Shown in pieces: positions 37,324-49,162 of a stretch of 64,000 nucleotides of DNA; the first letter of the stretch is position 1, and each line of letters opens with the position of its first letter. Source of the DNA: Polytrichum commune (taxonomy: Eukaryota > Streptophyta > Polytrichopsida > Polytrichales > Polytrichaceae); assembly GCA_950295325.1 (NCBI GenBank), contig OX485804.1, positions 7,750,001 through 7,814,000 of the forward strand, written 5' to 3'. A program made the translations under genes and the position numbers. The notes under the pieces were generated by a model. That model made no database searches. It was not told the DNA's origin and worked only from the letters and a program-made list of their open reading frames with translations.

Positions 37324-38640
37324 GGTAAACACGGGGCTCCTCTTTTTTATGGTAGTGTTTAAAAATTTATAGTACCTTTCTCTTCTCCTACACCCTTGTT
37401 GTAAATCCCTCTCAATGTTGTCCTACTAAACTTCAGAATAATATAACTCTCACTTTACTCAGTCTCTTCAAGTGAAACTTGGTACACTTATTAAATACCT
37501 TACTAAAAGTATCCACACCAAATTTCAGCACAGACGGAGTTCAGACTAAAACGTTATGCATGTTTTTCTAACTCTAACTTCCTAGCATGAATGTTGTGGT
37601 ATAACATTCGGTCACTAAAACTCTAATAACTTCTAACCATTAAGTTCAATCAATCTCAAATTTTAACACATAATAGATAGATAAGATTGAAAGGTAGTGT
37701 CAAAGTTTTGTAGCCATAGGAAAAATACTCAAAAAGATCCATATTTTCAAACCTTGTTATCCTAGTTGCCTTTGTTCCTAGACATCCTTTACTTCAATTT
37801 TTTACAAATTTTTCTCTCCAAAGACTGAAGCTTCCAAATTCTTACCTTAACTTTTATATCTCATAAAGAACATCCTCTCAAATTTTCATAACAATCGAAC
37901 ATTCTAATCATCCACAATTCACAAATCCTTCATTTCAAAGTTCTGCTCACTTAATAATGAATGAAACAATACAAATAGTACACTTTAGTGCAACCTAGTC
38001 ATTCTAAAACTCTCACCCTCTCACCCTCTTGTATGAATGAGCTTCCTAAACACTTATTCTTTCCAACATGCTCAAAGTTCCTTCAACTCTACACAAGTAC
38101 TAACTCAAAATCCTAACGTTCTCCCCTTAACACACTTCTAACACGTCTTTAATACTCTTCTTCCTTGCCCCCTTCGGCCAATAGAAACACATTGGGATAA
38201 GGATTTCTAGAACCCCAAGTAATAGGAGACCTTTTGGATAAAAGGTTTCTAGAACCTTTGTCTTGCTAGATATAGGAAAGGTTTGGGTTAAAGGTTTCTA
38301 GAACCCTTATCCCGCTAGAAATAGAAAAGTTTTGGGTTGAAAGCTAATCCGGCAAGCCAATAGGAAAGTTCGGGTTTAAGGCTTCTAGAGACCTTATTCC
38401 GCTAACAAATAGGAAACTAAAAGATTAGGCCTTCTAGAACCCCTAGGTAGTTAGGTAACGGTCCGCCGGTAAATCCTATCTTTCCCAAATCCTACCTACC
38501 ACATCCATCTACCGAGTCACCCGGTCTTGAACTTAAGACCAGTTCTCAATTTAATCAACTAACTTACATCATCATATAAATATCAATTTGAAAATAACAA
38601 TAACATATAAAATGCCTAAGTTCTAACTAGTAGTCAGCCC
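37324..38640. other. Probable intron or insertion inside the MULE remnant, with tandem repeats
   Basis: Non-coding. Contains diverged units of about 60 bp at 38195-38440 built around tttctagaaccc and gctagaaatagg. Coding-like sequence resumes near 38680. Confidence 0.45.
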
Positions 38641-38679
38641 ACATCATGACACCGTATTCCAGAACACCCAGACTTCATC

Positions 38680-39081
38680 CCTCCGACAAGATTGTCCAAG
38701 GTTGTTTGACGATCCAACAACGCACCTTCGGCAAAGCAGAGGCAGATGGTTGCCTCTGCTAAAGCTATGCATGCTATTGTTCTGAAGTTAACAATGATCC
38801 CTCAACCGGGATTTGGTTGCATTATCACTCTGCAGTCCAAGGCAGAACCGCAACCCCCCATCTACCAAGTGACAGTGAGTTCTCTTCCAGAGTGCAATTG
38901 CCCATTCTTCTTGGATATGATTTCCAAGTTCGGCCGCAAACGAAATTCCTATCTGAATTGTAAGCATCTCTATTATATCTTCATCAAAGTTTCTAATTTA
39001 GATCCGGAGGTGAATTTGTTCATTCACGCCCCGACCTTTAGCTTCAATGAAGTCAAACTCATCCTCGAAAGGGGTCTTTGA
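38680..39081 (+). pseudogene. SWIM zinc-finger exon of the MULE remnant
   Basis: The frame from 38746 (open further upstream to about 38710) contains PECNCPFFLD..NCKHLYYIF, a C-x-C..C-x-H SWIM finger, which follows the catalytic core in plant MULE and FAR1-type transposases. It ends at TGA 39079-39081. Its position 1.4 kb after the catalytic exons on the same strand supports one decayed element. Confidence 0.6.
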
Positions 39082-39269
39082 CACATTCTACTTTCTATAA
39101 TTCATCTCAGCCTACCAATACATTGTGTCCTACTAGATGTACCAATTGTTGACATCATGTGAACTCATAATTGTTTGCTATAATAAATAAAATTCCATAG
39201 ATTGTTTTTATTGCATTCAAGATGTTTTATTACAATACGGAATTGTGTCAAGCATGCATACTATGTCTA

Positions 39270-39811
39270 TTAACTATACTTCCGTGTTTTCATCCTCCTA
39301 CATGCTTCGGACTTCTTTTCGTCGTCCCTTCTTGATGGAGGTGGACCCGGTCTAAGCAAATCAACATACGAAACCGTTTTATCCGTCATTCGATCCTTCA
39401 ATGGACGATGGTGAGGCGATAATCCTCTCATCCTATCGCGAAACGATAAAGACCTCGAAGATTCGCCTATCATCTTGACTTCCTACTCGGTGTCGATTGC
39501 CTTGTCTTCATTCACATCAGCCGAATCATTTGCTTCACTATTCATGCACCTTGTTTCGTCCTTCTCTCGCACATCACCTCGCCTTTTATCATTTTTTGCA
39601 TATCGATTTTGCTCCTCCTGCATCCTCACCTCCAGGCTTGTGTGGACTGCGAAAATGGAGTCAGCTCGTAGTCATCACTATATTGATTTGCAGCACCTAT
39701 GTCATGTTCCGGCGATGAATTAAAAGGAACATGCGGATCTCCTAGACTTCTAATATCCTTCTCCCATCCTAGGCCAGCAAACATGTCTCTCTCCTCTCCC
39801 ATTATGTGCAT
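39270..39811 (-). pseudogene. Unidentified minus-strand coding-like remnant beside the MULE
   Basis: The first block (39626-39811) reads MHIMGEERDMFAGLGWEKD and on through DYELTPFSQSTQAW. It is followed, with a frame change, by a highly charged stretch and then SSRSLSFRDRMRGLSPHHRP (39270-39473), with one TAG between. The composition looks protein-derived and the MULE ends just before it, so it could be a second ORF of the element or a captured gene piece. I recognise no family. Confidence 0.3.
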
Positions 39812-40348
39812 ATGTCTCTACATCCGTATTGGATGCAAATATAACTTATGTCCTCATTTATATACAGCTGAAGATAATCCTATCGACCACAAACAATAAT
39901 TGTTGGAGTCCAAGCTCTAGAGTTGACTCACACATAGAACAAAGACAAAAGTGTTCGAATAAAAACAAAGCAACTTGATCGCCCTTCGTATTTTGATTGA
40001 CTCATTCTTCAATTATACCAACTTCGATAAAATTATTTTCATTCATTCTTTCTTGGTTCATCATTGGTTTTATAATATATTTTTCTATTTTATCTTAATT
40101 TTATATTATTTTAGCACTTCCCGATTTCCAAATGTAATGAGACCATTTCAAATTCAGGGCCTTTTGATTTATTTTTTGACCTATATATTCCATGGAAATA
40201 GGTCACATTTTTTACTACTTTTAAGAGAACATGGAATATTCTCAACATATTCGAGTCTTTTTTTAATAATTCTAAATTTGGTCTAAGAAGTTTACTAAAT
40301 TTATTTCCTCTCCGCTCCCCGCTCTACGCTCACATAGAAGTGTCGTCC
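39812..40348. other. AT-rich spacer
   Basis: The T-rich plus-strand frame 39975-40286 has low-complexity composition and no motif. Nothing supportable. Homology to the Roco COR exon starts abruptly at 40349. Confidence 0.45.
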
Positions 40349-40624
40349 ACGCCAGGCTTACTCGATGGTTGGGAATTACCTTATGTTGATGAAACCCTTG
40401 ACCATGAAATTCAAAGATTGATAATCACGGATGACGATAAACGTATAGTTGTACAATGATTAATCGGTTTTTTGAAGGGGAAGGATTTGTATGGTTCTTT
40501 TTCTTTGCGAAAGGCTGTGTACAAAATTAATATTGGAGGGTGTCATGGAATTATTGCATGGCTTTGTAGTGACCACATAAAGGAAGGTGAAGATGACTCT
40601 TCGTTAGTTCTGCTTCCTTGCTAG
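40349..40624 (+). pseudogene. Truncated Roco COR-exon tail
   Basis: Matches gene 1 from about 3224 to its stop (TAG at 40622-40624 against 3497-3499). It begins mid-exon with no splice site or upstream exons, and carries a premature TGA where genes 1 and 2 encode the Trp of EQWLIDFL. It is the 3' stub of a fourth unit of the array whose 5' part is gone. Confidence 0.85.
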
Positions 40625-43600
40625 TATACAATTTGAAGACACAAAATTAGTGATTTCCAAACCGTGCAAGTGAATCACATATGCACATGTGATCCACCAA
40701 GGTTTAGCCCGTGAATGTATAATTTTTTTGTGCATGACAAACACTCGACAAGCCAACATATATTCATTTTATTTCAAAAGTCATAGCATGCCAATTTGGT
40801 TCAAATTAGTTACCTGTAAGCTTGATTTCATCACTCAATTTGTTGGCTTGTGACATGGTCAAATGTTCTTATTTAACTTAGAAGGTTAAATTATGGGTTG
40901 TTGGTTACATGTGTTTCCAAGGGAGATTTTTTGTGTGAAGCCTTTAAGGCATGTTTAAGTTTAAAATCTACACAAATGACTTGTCCAAATTTTGGGCATG
41001 ACTATCCAAATACATCCTTTGAGTAGTGTAGTTTTGTAGGCATTCAAGGTGTTCAGGTTCAATAAATAAACATGTGATGTCCCTTGGTCTGTTGAATTGT
41101 TGAAGAAAAATCACAGTGGTTGCGATCAATGTGACATGATCCAATGTAGTTGTAATTTAATTGCTCATGTTTCCAGCATGAGTGCAACTCATACAAAATA
41201 TAATATGTGCAAATCCCAGTACAAACCATCCATGTAGCATCTATTGCAATCTTGATAAAGACAACCTAAAATGTCCATCCACGTCAAGTTTTATGTATAT
41301 TATTCGGAAGCAACAAAAATATATCATGAACAACATGCATAACAATTAAGATTCATAAACATTCATTTTGTGAATTGGTTCAAAACTTGGGAGGGGTTTT
41401 TTGAATATGTAAGAGAGGTGGAAGTTGCTAAGATGCATACTCAACCTTATTGCGGGTGAGAGCGTTCGCTTAGACAAAGGTAATGTTCCCCTTTGTGGAA
41501 CATTTTTTTACACCACCTCGTTCAACGGACAGATCCTCAATAAGCCGTTAGAATTGACCAAAGTTATGTGTTTTTTTTTAAACATTTTTGTATCCTTATC
41601 ACACCACTACATCGTTTGTGGTATTCAGGGTCACATGCAGAACAATGTTACTCACCCTCTTTTGAAGCGTATGCTAGGTCATATTGATGATTAACAACCT
41701 CACCATAAGTGTCAGCCATGACATATGGCGTTCAACTAAACTATTTATGGTATTTAGTGTCACATGCATAATAGTGTTACTTACCCTATTTTGTGGTGTA
41801 TGATAGGTGACGCTGATGACTAACAACTTCACCATTAATGTCACCCCATGACACTTGGCGTTCAAGTGTGCTTACTATTATATTGGCATGAGTAAGTACA
41901 ATAATGTTATAAGGTGTATGCCTATGTTACAAAGTGGTCTACAAGATGATTAAATTGTACACAATTGGCACTTGGCATTAATATGTTCATGAATATCTTC
42001 CTCTCGCATACCCAAATGCAAACACATTTGCCGTTAGTATGCTTAAGAATATCTTCCACTTGCATACTAACCCCGCAAAAGTATCCCAATGTGCTACTCT
42101 AAATGTCATAACGTAAATAAATCATCTCTTGAAAAAGTAACTTATGTTGCCGAATAGTATCATATTGGCAATTCATGGGCGCGACTATTGGATACTTGTA
42201 GGCATCTAGTTTAGGCCCTTTGCAAACAATGTTGTGCGCTTACTTATATTTTGGCATGACTATTTCAATAGTGTTATGATGTGCATGCCGAAGTTACACA
42301 ATGGTCTACAAGTTGACTAAAGTGTACACAAATGACACTTGGCATTAGTATGCTCAAGAATATCTTCCTCTTGCATACTAAAATGTAAACACATGAGACT
42401 TGCCAGTGGTACGCTCATAAATATCTTCCACTTGTATGCTAAAACACAAGACCATCGTCTAAAGTATCCCAATGTGCTACTCAAAATGTCATAATGTAGA
42501 TAATTTTTCCCTTGAAGAAGTTCCTTATGCTTGTGAATGAAAGCATATTGACAATTAGCGGGCTTGACACTTTGACACCTCTAGGCATCTAGTTTAGGCA
42601 CTTCGTAAATAGGGGACATGAGACTAAATACCATAAACGGTGTACTATGAATGTCTAAAGTGGTGTTTTTTTATATTCAGGCTACATATGATTAAATAGT
42701 TTTAACAATAACTTACTCGATGGCACAGGTGCACTCACTTGTCAACAAGTTAAGCATGACAAATAAGTGCCGCCAAAAGGTACGTGTTGCATTAAGGCAC
42801 TACTCTAGATATGATATAGTCTCATAGGGTATTTAATGTCACTATGGTAAATTCTTAGATGACACTTCTTATGGATAAGTGAACAAATATTGTCATGGAT
42901 GGTGGATGAGTGCATCCATCGGCCAAAACCCCACCTTCTCTTGTCAGCAACTTGTGATGAAATATTGTCATGGATGATTGAAATTTGGATGAAAAATCAC
43001 TTGGTAAGTGACAGTAATTGCAACACTGTAAATCTATAATCCCCCCAAAAATTCACAAGGAATGACAAATAATGTTGGGTTATCATTTAGAGTTACCGTG
43101 ATTTACACTATACCGCGATTTACAATGAGTATTGAGCAAGACGATTAGAATTGGTGACACTAAATATCATACTTAGTGTACTACCTTATGCAACTTGTAG
43201 AGGAGAGAGATTGAAAATGACGTCTGTAAGGGGATAAAATATCAATATTTAACAATCTTTGACAAAATAGAGTCCGAACTTCTAGTCTTTCTATTGAGAG
43301 CCTTGTGTTCGGTAATGACAACCAAGAACATGGGAATGGGTTCCATGGATTTGTGATTTTTCATTTCAACAACACATGCGTTGATTCAAATCAACAAATA
43401 TTATTCAATGCCTACAAATTGATATGTCCTACATATTACATGGTTCTCAGAGGACTGCACTCTTAGTGTATTTATCGACACGCACATAGTTGATAAGGGT
43501 GCTCTTCTATTGTTGTGGATAGTAATTGCGATCATGACACCCATAACTTTAATTGCTTGTATAAAGTGAATGTATGGAACATATATGAAGGAAGATCTCT

Positions 43601-44211
43601 CATCTGAACTAAAGGTACCCAATTTAGCATCTTGTTTGTGTTAATGCTTATTGTACACCCTATGACAATCCCAAGTTGGTCACTTAGAAAAGTAAGGAAA
43701 CCATGTGCAATCAAATATGGGTCACATCTTATTCTTTTGAGATAAAGGTTTGAACATTGTGTGAGAGGAAAAAAACCCTAATAATATATGGGAGTCATGT
43801 GTATAAAAAACCATGGGGGTCCGATTATTTCTCATAGTTTCTTAAGTTTTGAATATTACCAAAGGCTATTTAACCAAAAAAAAAAGAGGGACAACGTACC
43901 TACATGTATAGTTGGTTTTGTAATTGAAGATAGATGAAAGATGGTTCATCTTCATTCGCTATTGTGGATGATTTCGTAAGACATGTTTCTTCCTCGTCAT
44001 CCCTAGGGTTTGTGCCTACGGTTGGTGCATTTGTGTGGTTTATCATTCTCTTTTCCACAACACTATGTGTTTTTGTGGTAACTTTGAATGGCATTTTCAT
44101 GGGTGGGAATTTTTTTAACAAACATACCCCTTAATAAAATCATTGCATAGTTTATTTTTCTAGTTAACTATTAAGTATCATTAAATCAAGAAACAAAAAA
44201 TAAAATTATGA
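40625..44211. repeat. Downstream flank of the COR remnant, copy of 3500-7031
   Basis: Aligned by eye with the gene 1 flank over its whole length, including the 23-bp palindrome (43157-43179) and the tandem ~395-bp units. A few local differences occur, such as replacement sequence at about 43380-43530. No gene. Confidence 0.7.
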
Positions 44212-44219
44212 CTAAAGGG

Positions 44220-45563
44220 CACGGGGAGGTGACTATCGGAATTTTAGAAACCACGTGAGATAAAAAATAGGGTCAATTTAATTCGTTGAGGGTAAAATTT
44301 ATACATTCATTAGATTTACCATAGCTTTGGAAATATGTCCCCTACATGTTTATATGTAAAATAAGGCGGTGAATAATTCCTTCATTTTAGTAATCAGTAG
44401 AAAAAAATGGGATTATAGATATTGGATCCCCCCAAATGTGTGTAGTAGAATCAATAGAATAATTATGGGTTTGACTACTTGGATGAAGAATTGTGTAAAT
44501 TTTGTCCAAATTTGAATGAAACGCGTTAGTTTGGAGGGAAACGTTGTGGATTTTTTTGGGGGAAGGAATGTTGTGACTTCTCAACGGCCCTTGGGTTTGC
44601 TTAGGGTTTGGACAAGCATAGTGGTGTGAAGGCGGTGAAGTGTTTGGGTAGGAGGTCTTGCATTGGTGAAGCGTGGCACAAAGGCGGTAGGTAAGACACA
44701 TTTTTGGGAGCTTTCTTCTTTGCTCCATAGCATTCACAACATTCACACATGGTGTTTCACAAGCGCTAAAGATTCGGCTTGCTCCGCTCTCATGATGTCC
44801 GCCTCATGCCAACAATTAGTTTTAGTTCTTTGTCGTCATTGGTGTTAAACCTCTTCAAAAATTTTGTCTTATTATGACATTGTAGAGGATATTGATATGT
44901 ACCTTGACATGTATTGGAGGGTGCATAGTTATATCCTAACCCTTCACATTGTAAATATTTGGTACAAGGTTGAATGTATTTGTGAACACAATTAAAGTAA
45001 ATGTTTTCAATTTGTGTATTTAGTTTTTTCAATTGAATGCAATCTTTTGTTTTGGAGTAGATAATTATGCAAAATTTTCATGTCTTATGACAATTGATTA
45101 TATTTCTTGTTTTGTTCATCCGTGTTTACAACTTGTCTATGTTAGCTTGTACATTTTGTGATCTCCATGTTCATTGGTAATCTTTTCACTAAACTCCAAG
45201 TGTTATTGATTGTGGTTTGAATGACACTTTGAATGCTTTAGAATTGGTATAACTAATTGAAACCGATTAAATGACAAGATGGATGGTATGGAACGTTTGT
45301 TGCTCACATAGTCGATTTTGCAATGCTATAGTATTATGTTCATTATTTGGTACCTGTACAATTTATAAAAAAAAATATGATGCTAAAAATTGGTCTCTCC
45401 AAAAAATTACAAATAAACATAGGGTGCTTAAAAATATGTCAAAGCAACTTTATATCTACAAATAAGGAGGAAAAAAATTACCAAGAGGTGTATAAATACC
45501 CCCCATCAAATACCCCATTATCGCACGTGGTTACAAAATGTAAGAAGGTGTGATCCCCCCGTG
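44220..45563. mobile_element. 1,344-bp TIR element related to the 286-bp MITE
   Basis: Starts CACGGGGAGGTGAC and ends with the imperfect inverse (GTGTGATCCCCCCGTG). Flanked by 8-bp ctaaaggg / cttaaggg (44212-44219, 45564-45571), with one mismatch. The gene 1 flank has the empty site at 7031-7039 (cttaatggg). Subterminal gataaaaaatagggtcaa resembles the MITE at 12131, suggesting one hAT-like family. Frames inside, such as 44387-44746 on the minus strand, have no transposase motif, so it is probably non-autonomous. Confidence 0.65.
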
Positions 45564-45571
45564 CTTAAGGG

Positions 45572-46395
45572 GTCAAAAAATACTATGGTGCACCAAACTA
45601 CCCCCCCCCCCAATTTAACTACACTATGAATGCAAATACATACATGAAAACATGCTAAGTAATCGATATGGGATGGTGATGGTCTTTACACTCCATTCAT
45701 AAGCACCTAAACAACTCGAATTGTTTTAATTGTTCCCTAGAAATAAGATTTGTTAATTCTATACATTGGGACTATACACACCGTTAGTGGTGCATCTAGC
45801 ACATCTTTGATACATTGCCCATCAAAAATTGTAAATGTTAGAATTTTGCACATTGTTGAGGTGAAACCTATTAGACTCAAATTTTATGTACATGTTTGAT
45901 AAGGTATGCTACCAACTAACACTAGCATGAATGGAACGTCACATTGTGGAAAGTTGTTGCGCCCTTAAACGAAGGGTACCTACATGTCACTTGCGGGTGT
46001 AGACCTTAGAGTGACACCCAAGTCCCCAAATGCAACAAATGTGGTGGTGATGGTCACATGAGGTTTCATTTGATGCGGGTAAATGAACTTTCATTGGAAA
46101 ACAATTAGACTATTAGAATGGAATCAAGGGTTTTCCAACAATTTACTATTAGACTTGCAAAGTGGCTTGCAAAGCCCACCAAAGTTCGTTGGGATGTTTA
46201 ACCACATAATTGGCATCGGGCCATACTTTACATGAACATTCCATTCTTTGATGGAATGGTGGGGTCCTACATGGAGGATAAGAGGTTGATTTAATATGAG
46301 TGGGGAAGGATAACTAAGTCACGGATGGTGTCTCATGGATTCCCCCACTCTAGTCCAATGCAACCAGTCCCCATGGAGGTATTTTCTGTTTTTAT
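45572..46395. repeat. Continuation of duplicated flank (copy of 7040-7342 plus 9088-9620)
   Basis: Continuous copy of the gene 1 flank that lacks the 1,745-bp solo-LTR-like insertion; the empty site is at about 45863-45867. Also contains the second copy of the possible hAT remnant (about 45900-46390). Confidence 0.75.
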
Positions 46396-47643
46396 CTTGT
46401 CAGTCTTCAAGTTAGTAAACGAGCAACACATCCCTCGCGTGGCAATTTCTCTTGTGTAGACCACTTGTTAATAAATCTCCTATATTGCTTCTAATGAACT
46501 TTATGATTTGTTATTTCACTTAGAGGTCCAAGATGCTTGGCAAGAGGCCATTTGAGAGGAACTTAATGAAACCAAATGTGTTTTGAATTACAAGACATGT
46601 CGTTTTTGAACAACATTGAGACCATGGTGTTAATCCTAGGGCTACAACCAAGGTGGTCTCTGGAGAACTCTTGGCGGAAGCCTCCGTGGGTGCTTGACTT
46701 CCATGTCTTGCTTCTATAATCTCCTTATGAGAGGAAAACCTGCCTATTTTCAAGAGACATGTATGTGTACATAAGGACATCTCTCTCAAATTTTATGAAA
46801 TAAAATTCTACATATTTGTGCCCAAGACCCATTACCTATTGAGAAAAACTAGCCTAATTAGATGCGGCTGTGCAAGCTTATTGAGACACATCATAACCAT
46901 AGATGCATGGAAGAGGCCATGAAACTACCAAGGATTTAGGACATGCAACTACTCCAATATAAATTTGAGTTCGTGTGGCATTTAAATTGATGTGTCAAAA
47001 CCTTGATGTGAGTGGTCTTCATAAGTTGTCATGTAGCAAGAATCGTCCCATGGGAGCTCTGTTCGTTGTCACCCAAGTATTGGAAGATCCTTTATTTGGG
47101 TGGATGATGAATAATGTGGGCTACGTTAAATGAGATGGAGTGCAATCAACATGAGTAATAAACGCATTGACACACTTGCTTGTTCAATGCATCCTTTAGT
47201 TTGATCTTCATTGTCATGATTGTCCAAGAAAAGCGTACATGACACTATTCTACAAGCGTTATCCTTAGCTTCCATATCTCTTTGTGTCTCTTGCTCTCAT
47301 TGGTTGCAAGCCTTGTAATTCCTAACTTCTATAGGGTTCTTCAAACCACACTTGGTACACCGTGGTAACTTCTCTTATGACACTTCCTATGAATAAGTTT
47401 ACAAGTATTGTCACAAATGATTGAAATTTGGATGAAATGCATGACAATTATTGAAACCAAGTTTGGTATATTTTTCATCTTTACAATTTTGAATTGAAAT
47501 ATTGTCATGGATGATGGAAATTTGGATGAAAAATCACCAATTGAGTGACAATAAATTTTGCAGCATTGTAAAAATATAATGCCCATCTTTGTTTATGAGG
47601 AACGACAAGTAATGTTAGGTTTAAATTTAGTGTTGGTTACACT
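46396..47643. other. Intergenic, no recognised gene
   Basis: Low-similarity DNA. The last ~300 bp (gatgaaatgcatgac.., ggatgatggaaatttggatgaaaaatcac) are a diverged copy of the repeat at 5740-6010 and 58780-59030. This defines the insertion site of the retrotransposon. Confidence 0.5.
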
Positions 47644-47647
47644 ACAC

Positions 47648-48076
47648 TGTCACGTGAGTTGACATCGGGGGCTAAGTCACGTCAAATTAGGAGTAAATGG
47701 ACTCCATTAGGAGTCCATGTGTGTTTGGATGAGTGATGGACTCCATTGGGAGTCCTAGTTAGTTGTTCATCCACTCCATGGATGAAATCCACATGGGATT
47801 GGGGTTATGTGGAGAGGAAGGCATCTTGACTTGCCATTGTTGTCAAGTCAAGTCTTGTGAGTGTGTTTTGAGAGAGAGAGCTTGTTGTTGCTATCTTATG
47901 GCTATGGTGTAGTAGATCATGAGTAAAGCCTTTGCATTCTTTCTCCATCACTTGCACTCTTGGATTCTCCCTTTGTGGAGTGAGAGATAGCTTGACTCTT
48001 GTGTGTGAATTTCAGAGTTTCTTAAGCTTTGTAAGGAGACTTCTTAGTTTCTTGAGCTTTGAGAGAGAAACCCTCA
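47648..48076 (+). repeat. 5' LTR (429-bp shared block)
   Basis: Starts TGTCACGTGAG and ends CCCTCA; identical by eye over 429 bp to 56840-57268. It carries short hairpins (ggactcc..ggagtcc) and a GA tract. The true LTR may extend about 29 bp further to ..TTTTTCA (48105), followed by a weak match to the initiator-Met primer-binding site near 48108-48128. The exact end is uncertain. Confidence 0.8.
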
Positions 48077-49162
48077 TACTTGACAACAATTGCGCTTATT
48101 TTTCATTTTTGGTTGTATTTCTGAGCTAGAAGGGCCCAGTAGTGGGAGCAAATGAGGGATACAAGTGTGTGAAAGCTTAGTTTGCAATTCCTTGCAACCC
48201 TCAAGAAGATTTTGAGAAAAATCTCCACATTTCTCTTTTGGTGTCTCTTTGTGTTTTCTTGAATTGTTGATGGTTGAATCTTGAGACCAAATGGAATCTC
48301 AAGTCACATCTTTCTTGCTTTCAAATTGTGGAAGCAAAGTTTAATTTCTTTAATCAAATCCGATTTATTTTTAATTTTTAATTTTTAGTTCAAATCCGAT
48401 TTGTTTTTTTTATTTTTGTTGAGCTCCGGACGGATCCGGAGCTCACCGGACCCTCCTGGAGCTTCTGGAGCTCCTGGAGCTCCTGCTCTAAAGGCCGGGC
48501 GGGCGGCGCCAGCCTGGCCAAGGCGGGCGGGCGTCAGCCGGGCCGGGGCGGGCAACGTCAGCCAGGCCCCAGGTAAGCCTCTTTACCTTTTTTTTTTTTT
48601 TTTTTTGTTGGTTTTTGTTTTTGTTTTTAAAAAATAAAAACAATATTTTTATTTTCACATTTTTACTTTCACCTTTCAAACTTGGCATTTGACTCTCACA
48701 AACTTTGAGGTTCAAATTTGGGGGCATACTAGCTCCGATTGGAGTGAAATTTGAGCCTATCTTGTGTGAAATTTGCCAAGGAATCCAATGGTGTAATTGG
48801 ATTACTGATTGGAATTCAAAATCATTGCTGAAATTAGCAATTTCAACGCTGATTTTTGTTTTTGGGAGCAAATTAACTCCGAACGGAGTGAAATTTGAGC
48901 CTAATTTGTGTGAAATCTTCCTAGGAGTCCATTGGTGCAATTAGTTTGTTGATTGGAGTCCATAATTACCTTGGAAATTAGCATTTTCAACGCTGATTTT
49001 TTAATTTTAATTACCAATCTCGAAACCTTTGCACAATTTTGGAATTCTGGGGGCATAAATAAACACTTGGCATTTGGCAAGGGATTGCCATTTAGATAGC
49101 CCGCAACAGGTGCAGGTTGCCATTACCTTGTAGATAGTTGCAGGTACTCAAGTGATTATTTT
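48077..49162 (+). other. Retrotransposon untranslated leader
   Basis: Between the LTR and the gag ATG. Contains a strikingly GC-rich patch (about 48418-48575) in an AT-rich leader, ending in CCCCAG^GTAAGC, a good splice-donor consensus. A poly-T tract follows, then two diverged direct repeats of about 140 bp (about 48715-48855 and 48865-49000, sharing gagtgaaatttgagcct). A candidate acceptor (gttgcag) lies just before gag at about 49142, so the leader may be spliced. Confidence 0.55.

Noticed and set aside
44387-44746. 119-codon minus-strand frame inside the TIR element
   Set aside because: No transposase or other motif; the element appears non-autonomous.
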